Below, piece after piece: positions 32,952 to 37,281 of a stretch of 37,281 nt of DNA. Position 1 is the stretch's first letter. Each line of letters begins with the position of its first letter. The position numbers were made by a program, and so were the translations under genes. Below the pieces are notes generated by a model that was not told where the DNA came from, did no database searches, and was given only the letters and a program-made list of their open reading frames with translations. The stretch is from an uncultured bacterium (GTDB lineage Bacteria; Pseudomonadota; Alphaproteobacteria; Sphingomonadales; Sphingomonadaceae), in assembly GCA_903884945.1 (NCBI GenBank), contig CAISGR010000055.1:1-37281 (forward strand), in the 5' to 3' direction.

Positions 32952-34568
32952 CTACAATGCGCGATAGACGAAGTTCGAGAAGCGCGCTGCGCCCTTGCCG
33001 GCGGCGTAAAGCCCTGGTCGAAGCATCAGGAATCCACCACGAACATTATGGTGATAGCCTGAGACCTCCATCCCGCGGTCGAAGCGGGTCCAGGTCCTGC
33101 CGCCGTCGCCGCTGACATGGATCGCCACGACATGGCGCTTGTTGGCGATACGGATGCGCATGCGGCGACCATATGGATTGATCGGCCGGCCGCGCTCGAT
33201 GCCATATTGGTGCGTCACGAAACGCGCCTCGTCGAAACCCAGCCCGCAATAGAGCTTCTCGTCATAGAAGAGGACGAGCCCGGCGGTCCCGCCCGGCATT
33301 ATCTCGATGTCGCATTCGAACTGATAGGCCGGGTCGCCCGCGATCAACAGCAGCGGCGATGAATCCGATGGCGCCGTCCCCGCAGCCTTCAGGACGAGCG
33401 CCTTGTGCGATACACCGGCCCGCGCTGCTTCGTCGGCCGCCGGTCTGAAGAAGTTCCATTTTCCGCCAAGGACGAGCGTGCCGAAATCGTCCGAAAGCGC
33501 CTGTCCATGCCCCAGCGCCTGACCGCCCCGCGGCTTGGCGATCGGCGCCGAAAGATCGCCGCCCTTCATCCGGAACCAGCCGTCCGCCGTCCATTCGATC
33601 GGATCGAGCAGGGCCTGTCGCCCGAGCGTCCAGAAGCCATTCTCATAGCCGTGATAGACTGACCACCAGCTGCCATCCGGCGCCTCGACCAGTGACGCGT
33701 GACCACGCGACCACCATTTCTCGGCATTGTCCACGGTGCGAACCAGGGGGTTGTGCGGACAATCCTCCCACGGTCCATGGATCGAGCGCGAGCGCGCGGC
33801 GATCACCATATGGCCGGTGGGCGGCCCCGCCGTGCCACCTACCGCAGTGATCAGGTAGAACCAGCCACCGTGCCGGACGAGTTTCGGCCCCTCGGGCGAA
33901 AAGCCCTCGACATCCCAATCGGGCGGATAATGCCACGGATCATAGACATGCTCGACCGCCCCGATCGTCGAAAGCCCGTCCTCGCTTAACCGGATGCGAT
34001 CGCCGCCCGACAGGAACAGCCAGCGCGATCCGTCCTCGCCGACGACGTGACACGGATCGATATGATGGTGCAGCCCGAGATCGATCGGCTCGCTCCACGG
34101 TCCGTCGATATGATCGGCCCAGATCACCCAGACCGAATTGGGATCGGCCTTGGTCGGGATATAGAGGAAATAGCGGCCCTTGTGCTTCTCCAGCGATACC
34201 GCCCAGACCGAGCCGATATTGTGCGTCAGCGCCGCACCGCGCGGCTGCCAGTTCACCAGATCGCGCGAGTGCCAGATCGTCAGCCCCGGATAGGAATCGA
34301 AGGTCGAAAAGGTCATGTAATAATCGCTGCCATCCTTCAGGATCGCAGGATCGGGGTGGTCTCCGGCGATGACCGGATTGATAAAATGCCCATCGCCCAG
34401 ATCGGCGATGCGCTGGTTGTCATGGCCGCGCCGCCAGTCCGGCACCGCTGGCTTCGACACGGTGTGCGCCGCTGCCTCGCCCGCTCCAATCAGGGTTGCA
34501 GCAGTACCGGCAAGAGCGACGCCGAATGCATCTCGCCGGTTGATCATTGCGCTTCCGCTGTCCGTCAT
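32952..34568 (-). CDS. Glycoside hydrolase family 43 enzyme, Tat-exported
   Basis: This 538-aa enzyme has a twin-arginine signal (INRRDAFGVALAGTAATLIGAG, about 9-30). The five-bladed propeller GH43 domain follows (about 60-345) with the expected acids: D73 in AGDHPDP, D171 in HHIDPCHV and E226 in SPEGPKL. The C-terminal part (about 375-538) looks like the beta-sandwich found in xylosidase-type GH43 proteins. Typical activities are beta-xylosidase, alpha-arabinofuranosidase or exo-galactanase; the substrate cannot be read from sequence. The start is the ATG after GGAGGGAGGAAGG and overlaps the DUF885 stop (ATGA). A second ATG at complement 34545-34547 would also keep the Tat signal. Confidence 0.9.
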   Translation of the reverse strand: MTDSGSAMINRRDAFGVALAGTAATLIGAGEAAAHTVSKPAVPDWRRGHDNQRIADLGDGHFINPVIAGDHPDPAILKDGSDYYMTFSTFDSYPGLTIWHSRDLVNWQPRGAALTHNIGSVWAVSLEKHKGRYFLYIPTKADPNSVWVIWADHIDGPWSEPIDLGLHHHIDPCHVVGEDGSRWLFLSGGDRIRLSEDGLSTIGAVEHVYDPWHYPPDWDVEGFSPEGPKLVRHGGWFYLITAVGGTAGPPTGHMVIAARSRSIHGPWEDCPHNPLVRTVDNAEKWWSRGHASLVEAPDGSWWSVYHGYENGFWTLGRQALLDPIEWTADGWFRMKGGDLSAPIAKPRGGQALGHGQALSDDFGTLVLGGKWNFFRPAADEAARAGVSHKALVLKAAGTAPSDSSPLLLIAGDPAYQFECDIEIMPGGTAGLVLFYDEKLYCGLGFDEARFVTHQYGIERGRPINPYGRRMRIRIANKRHVVAIHVSGDGGRTWTRFDRGMEVSGYHHNVRGGFLMLRPGLYAAGKGAARFSNFVYRAL

Positions 34569-36058
34569 GGCCTTCCTCCCTCCATGGGCAGTTGATCGAG
34601 CCGTCGCCGACCATGGTCGAGAAGGGCACGGTGGAACGCGATCCGGTCCCGCGCCCGCGCCGAGCGATCGGCGAGCGTCAGCCAATTCAGCGCCTCCGCC
34701 GCCCGCATGCCGGGTTCGAGGCAGATCCGGTCGACATCGGCGGCAATGGCCGCGAAATAGGCGGGCTCGCCCTGCACCTCGCGCAGCATCGCCAGCGCGG
34801 TCTCGACCGACCAGCCCCGCACGTGAATGCCGGTATCGGCGATGCCCCGGCCGATCCGGAAGAGGAGCCAGTGCAGATGTCCGAGCAGCGCCCGCTCATC
34901 CCCCTCCATCGCTCCGTCGGCGACGGCGAGTTGCTCGGCATAGATCGCCCAACCCTCGGCAAAGCCGGGGGCATATTCGATCCGCAGCGGATGCGGATTT
35001 GCCAGATCTTCCATCGGCAACTGGATCATATGTCCCGGCAGCAATTCGTGATGGACCACGCCGGGCAGGGTCCAGCACGGTCGCCGTCGGATATCGGCCA
35101 GATCGACGTAATAGACGCCCGACCGCCCTGGCCCTGCAACGACGCGATAGCCCGGTCGCCGCGCAGCCTCGTCCGGCGCCGACATCCGGCGAGCGCTCAC
35201 GTCGAGGCACCAGGGGGGAACCTCGCCGAACAGCACGGGGATCCGCCAGCGCGCACGGTCGAGCCAGCGGTTCATCTCCGCCACCGCGCGGTCGCGCCCC
35301 GCGTCATCGTCGCTGTACTGCCATCGCGCCTCCCGGAAGACAGCCATGATCCGGTCGCCCACCGCGCCGTGCCGCAGCCCGATACGACTCAGAACAACGT
35401 CAGCGCGGGAACGAATCCGGTGCCACTGCTCGACGAACTGCGCATGCAGCGTGGCGGGATCGCATCGGAGGCCGGTCTGGCGATCGACCAGCAAAGCGAA
35501 ATAGGCGCCGCCATCGCTCAGCCGCCCGACGCCCGGCAGGATACCGCTCTGCCCGCGCAGACCATCGAGCACCATTGCCTGCCGGTCCAGCGCAACGCGT
35601 ACCGCCCCCGATGCCCCGGCGGCGGCCCCGCGCACAGCCCTGACCGTCCGATCGAGCAAGGCGCGCGGCAGCACTACTCCGGCGCCGGCATCGTTCAGGA
35701 TTGCGGCCGTATCGGCGTCGATTCGCGCAACATCGGGTACAGCATCGCGCCAGGCACCGCCCACGACGCTGACTGCATAGACCCCCTTGCCGGGCCGGCT
35801 GAATGGGAAGCACCTGATCAGTTCAGCATCGACACGCAGGCCCGATCGCACGCTAAGCAGATCGAGCGCGGCGGGCGGCGAAAGGCGCGCGGGCGAGAAT
35901 ATTGCCAGGCGCTCGAGCTTCACCTGTGGATCAGCCCGGCCAAGTCCATCGAGGGTCGCGCGGAGCGTCGCGTCATCGGCCCCCACGGCGCGGGCGCGTC
36001 CCTGACCGAGCAACGCCACTGCCCCGCCAGCGACAAGGAAGCGACGACGGTTCAGCAT
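34565..36058 (-). CDS. DUF885 family protein, Tat-exported, putative metallopeptidase
   Basis: This 497-aa member of the DUF885 family has an N-terminal twin-arginine signal (NRRRFLVAGGAVALLGQGRA). The hallmark HHELLPGH lies at residues 336-343 (H336, H337, E338, H343), and EGWAIYAEQL follows about 30 residues later, supplying a further candidate Glu ligand. Together these form the HExxxGH-like zinc arrangement that suggests a peptidase. It is translationally coupled to the GH43 gene (4-nt overlap) and divergent from a LysR gene. Why a putative peptidase is coupled to a glycosidase is unclear. The activity is inferred from motif only. Confidence 0.88.
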   Translation of the reverse strand: MLNRRRFLVAGGAVALLGQGRARAVGADDATLRATLDGLGRADPQVKLERLAIFSPARLSPPAALDLLSVRSGLRVDAELIRCFPFSRPGKGVYAVSVVGGAWRDAVPDVARIDADTAAILNDAGAGVVLPRALLDRTVRAVRGAAAGASGAVRVALDRQAMVLDGLRGQSGILPGVGRLSDGGAYFALLVDRQTGLRCDPATLHAQFVEQWHRIRSRADVVLSRIGLRHGAVGDRIMAVFREARWQYSDDDAGRDRAVAEMNRWLDRARWRIPVLFGEVPPWCLDVSARRMSAPDEAARRPGYRVVAGPGRSGVYYVDLADIRRRPCWTLPGVVHHELLPGHMIQLPMEDLANPHPLRIEYAPGFAEGWAIYAEQLAVADGAMEGDERALLGHLHWLLFRIGRGIADTGIHVRGWSVETALAMLREVQGEPAYFAAIAADVDRICLEPGMRAAEALNWLTLADRSARARDRIAFHRALLDHGRRRLDQLPMEGGRP

Positions 36059-36129
36059 GGCGGAACGCTCCGGGCGCGCAACGCTAGGTGTGTACCGCCT
36101 ATCCTGCTATTTCCTCCAGATTGGCGGCT

Positions 36130-37047
36130 ATGCAGGATCGGCATATCGTGGAACTCGCCTGGCTTGAGGATTTCGTGGCACTCGCCGAAAAAGGCAGCTT
36201 CTCGCGCGCCGCCGAGGCGCGCCACGTCACGCAACCGGCCTTCAGCCGGCGCATTCGATCGCTCGAGCGATGGGTCGGCACGGATCTGTTCCAGCGCTCG
36301 CCGCAGCGAATCACGCTCACCCCGGCCGGGCTGCAATTCCAGCGCGGCGCCGCAGCACTGGTCCAAAATCTCGAGCATCTGCGGCACGATGCGCGCGAGG
36401 CTGGCGGTCGCGAGACCGCAACCTTGCACTTCGCCGCCACCCACGCCCTCTCCTTCACCTTCTTCCCCGCCTGGATCCGCCAGATCGAGCAACGCGGCGC
36501 GATCGGCCCCGTACGCCTGCTGTCCGATACGATGGCAGCGTGCGAGGCGCTGCTGCTGCAAGGCCAGGCCCAGTTTCTGCTCTGCCACCGCCATGCCCTT
36601 GCCCCGATCCGGTTCGAGCCGAACCAGTTCGAATCCGTTGTCGTGGGCATGGATTCGCTGGTTCCCCTGTCTGCGCCCGATGCCATCGGCGCGCCGCGCT
36701 GGCGGCTCGATCAGGCCGAGGGCACCCTCCCCCTGCTCTCCTACACCGCGGAATCCGGGCTCGGCCGGATCATGGCGGCGCACCATGTCACCGATCGCGC
36801 GCCAGCGCTCGACAGCGTGTTCGAGGCCCAGCTTGCCGCGACGTTGCTGGGCAAGGCGCGCGAGGGCCGTGGTATCGCCTGGCTGCCGGCCGGCCTCGCC
36901 GCCAAGGACATCGCGAGCGGTGCGCTGGTTCGCGCCGGCGGTCCAGACTGGGACGTACCGATCGAGATTGGCCTGTTCCGCCCTGTCGGACCTCATAGCG
37001 CCGTCGCCGAGCGCTTCTGGAACAACCTTCCCCCCGTCAATGCCTGA
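36130..37047 (+). CDS. LysR-family transcriptional regulator
   Basis: This 305-aa regulator has an N-terminal winged helix-turn-helix (about 8-67): LEDFVALAEKGSFSRAAEARHVTQPAFSRRIRSLE, then FQRSPQRITLTPAG. The C-terminal substrate-binding domain follows. The ATG at 36130 is preferred because the helix-turn-helix begins right after it; a GTG at 36088 is in frame. It is transcribed divergently from the DUF885-GH43 pair, with 71 nt between starts, the standard arrangement for a LysR protein controlling its neighbour. The effector is unknown. Confidence 0.92.
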   Translation: MQDRHIVELAWLEDFVALAEKGSFSRAAEARHVTQPAFSRRIRSLERWVGTDLFQRSPQRITLTPAGLQFQRGAAALVQNLEHLRHDAREAGGRETATLHFAATHALSFTFFPAWIRQIEQRGAIGPVRLLSDTMAACEALLLQGQAQFLLCHRHALAPIRFEPNQFESVVVGMDSLVPLSAPDAIGAPRWRLDQAEGTLPLLSYTAESGLGRIMAAHHVTDRAPALDSVFEAQLAATLLGKAREGRGIAWLPAGLAAKDIASGALVRAGGPDWDVPIEIGLFRPVGPHSAVAERFWNNLPPVNA

Positions 37048-37099
37048 TCGGCATCGCCGTACAGTGCCATCAGCATGCCAAAATTGGCGACCGGGCATT

Positions 37100-37281
37100 T
37101 CAGCGTGGCGGAAGTGCGACGACATTGTTGCGCAACGTCGTCTCGGGTGCCCCGCCGGCCAGCGCGACGCGCACCCGCGCCGCCCCGGCCGGCAGCGCAA
37201 GCCTCAGCACGGTTGTCTTGGGCGAAAGGTCGCGCGGTGCCGCCAAGGGCGGCACCGTCATTTCTGCCAAAACCGCCCCCG
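37100..37281 (-). CDS. C-terminal end of an unidentified protein (partial at window edge)
   Basis: The minus-strand frame from the window end to a TGA at complement 37100-37102 encodes about 60 residues of a gene that starts outside the window. The text (TVLRLALPAGAARVRVAL, then LRNNVVALPP) has the feel of a terminal Ig-like or CARDB-like beta-sandwich, where a PAG-hydrophobic strand precedes an NN pair. Such domains often close secreted enzymes, so another exported carbohydrate-active or peptidase gene is possible. It is convergent with the LysR gene, with 52 nt between the stops. Confidence 0.5.
   Translation of the reverse strand, partial: GAVLAEMTVPPLAAPRDLSPKTTVLRLALPAGAARVRVALAGGAPETTLRNNVVALPPR

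Noticed and set aside
1..37281. CRISPR array, tRNA, rRNA, insertion sequence or integrase
   Set aside because: I saw no regularly spaced repeats, tRNA-like cloverleaf sequence, transposase or integrase motifs in any frame. A covariance-model scan would be needed to exclude small RNAs.

Overview
The window is high-GC, gene-dense DNA that looks like a chromosome segment of a sphingomonad-type alphaproteobacterium (Sphingomonas or a close relative). This rests on codon use, a Caulobacter-type TonB-dependent receptor, a pectin/uronate locus and two short intergenic repeats of a kind I associate with sphingomonad genomes. The assignment comes from pattern recognition, not from a database search.

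Region A (1-10194, + strand) looks like the 3' end of an extracellular contractile injection system (eCIS) locus. It holds two unrecognised proteins (the first cut by the window edge), a 601-aa protein resembling CIS tape-measure-position proteins, an Afp15-like AAA+ ATPase, and a 1159-aa protein with an eCIS-core (DUF4157, HELTH) N-terminal module. That last protein has a long hydrophobic helical middle and an unrecognised C-terminal domain of different base composition. A small HEAT-repeat-like protein follows it, giving the layout of an eCIS cargo toxin with its immunity partner.

Region B (10354-11657) holds a 67-aa minus-strand ORF, a DUF72 protein and a short AT-richer spacer.

Region C (11658-19529, - strand) is a tightly packed virB-type type IV secretion operon in the order virB2-B3-B4-B6-B8-B9-B10-B11. 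Most junctions overlap by 1-22 nt. I see no virB1, virB5, virB7, virD4 or relaxase. A nucleotidyltransferase-family gene (19578-20879) is transcribed divergently from virB2.

Region D (20883-32923) is a catabolic locus for pectin-derived (or similar polyuronate) sugars. It encodes a hexuronate-type MFS transporter, a 2-keto-acid hydratase/FAH-family enzyme, a LacI-family regulator, KduI, KduD, KDG kinase, two exported esterases and a large TonB-dependent receptor followed by a strong terminator. Four near-identical palindromic sites with the core TTGACACCGGTTACC lie upstream of the FAH gene/lacI, kduI and the receptor (two sites). They are probably the operators of the local LacI-type repressor. 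The implied route is outer-membrane uptake, periplasmic de-esterification, inner-membrane uptake by the MFS carrier, then KduI, KduD and KdgK to KDPG. The KDPG aldolase is not in the window.

Region E (32952-37281) has a Tat-exported GH43 enzyme translationally coupled to a Tat-exported DUF885 protein, a divergent LysR regulator, and the C-terminal end of a further minus-strand gene cut by the window edge.
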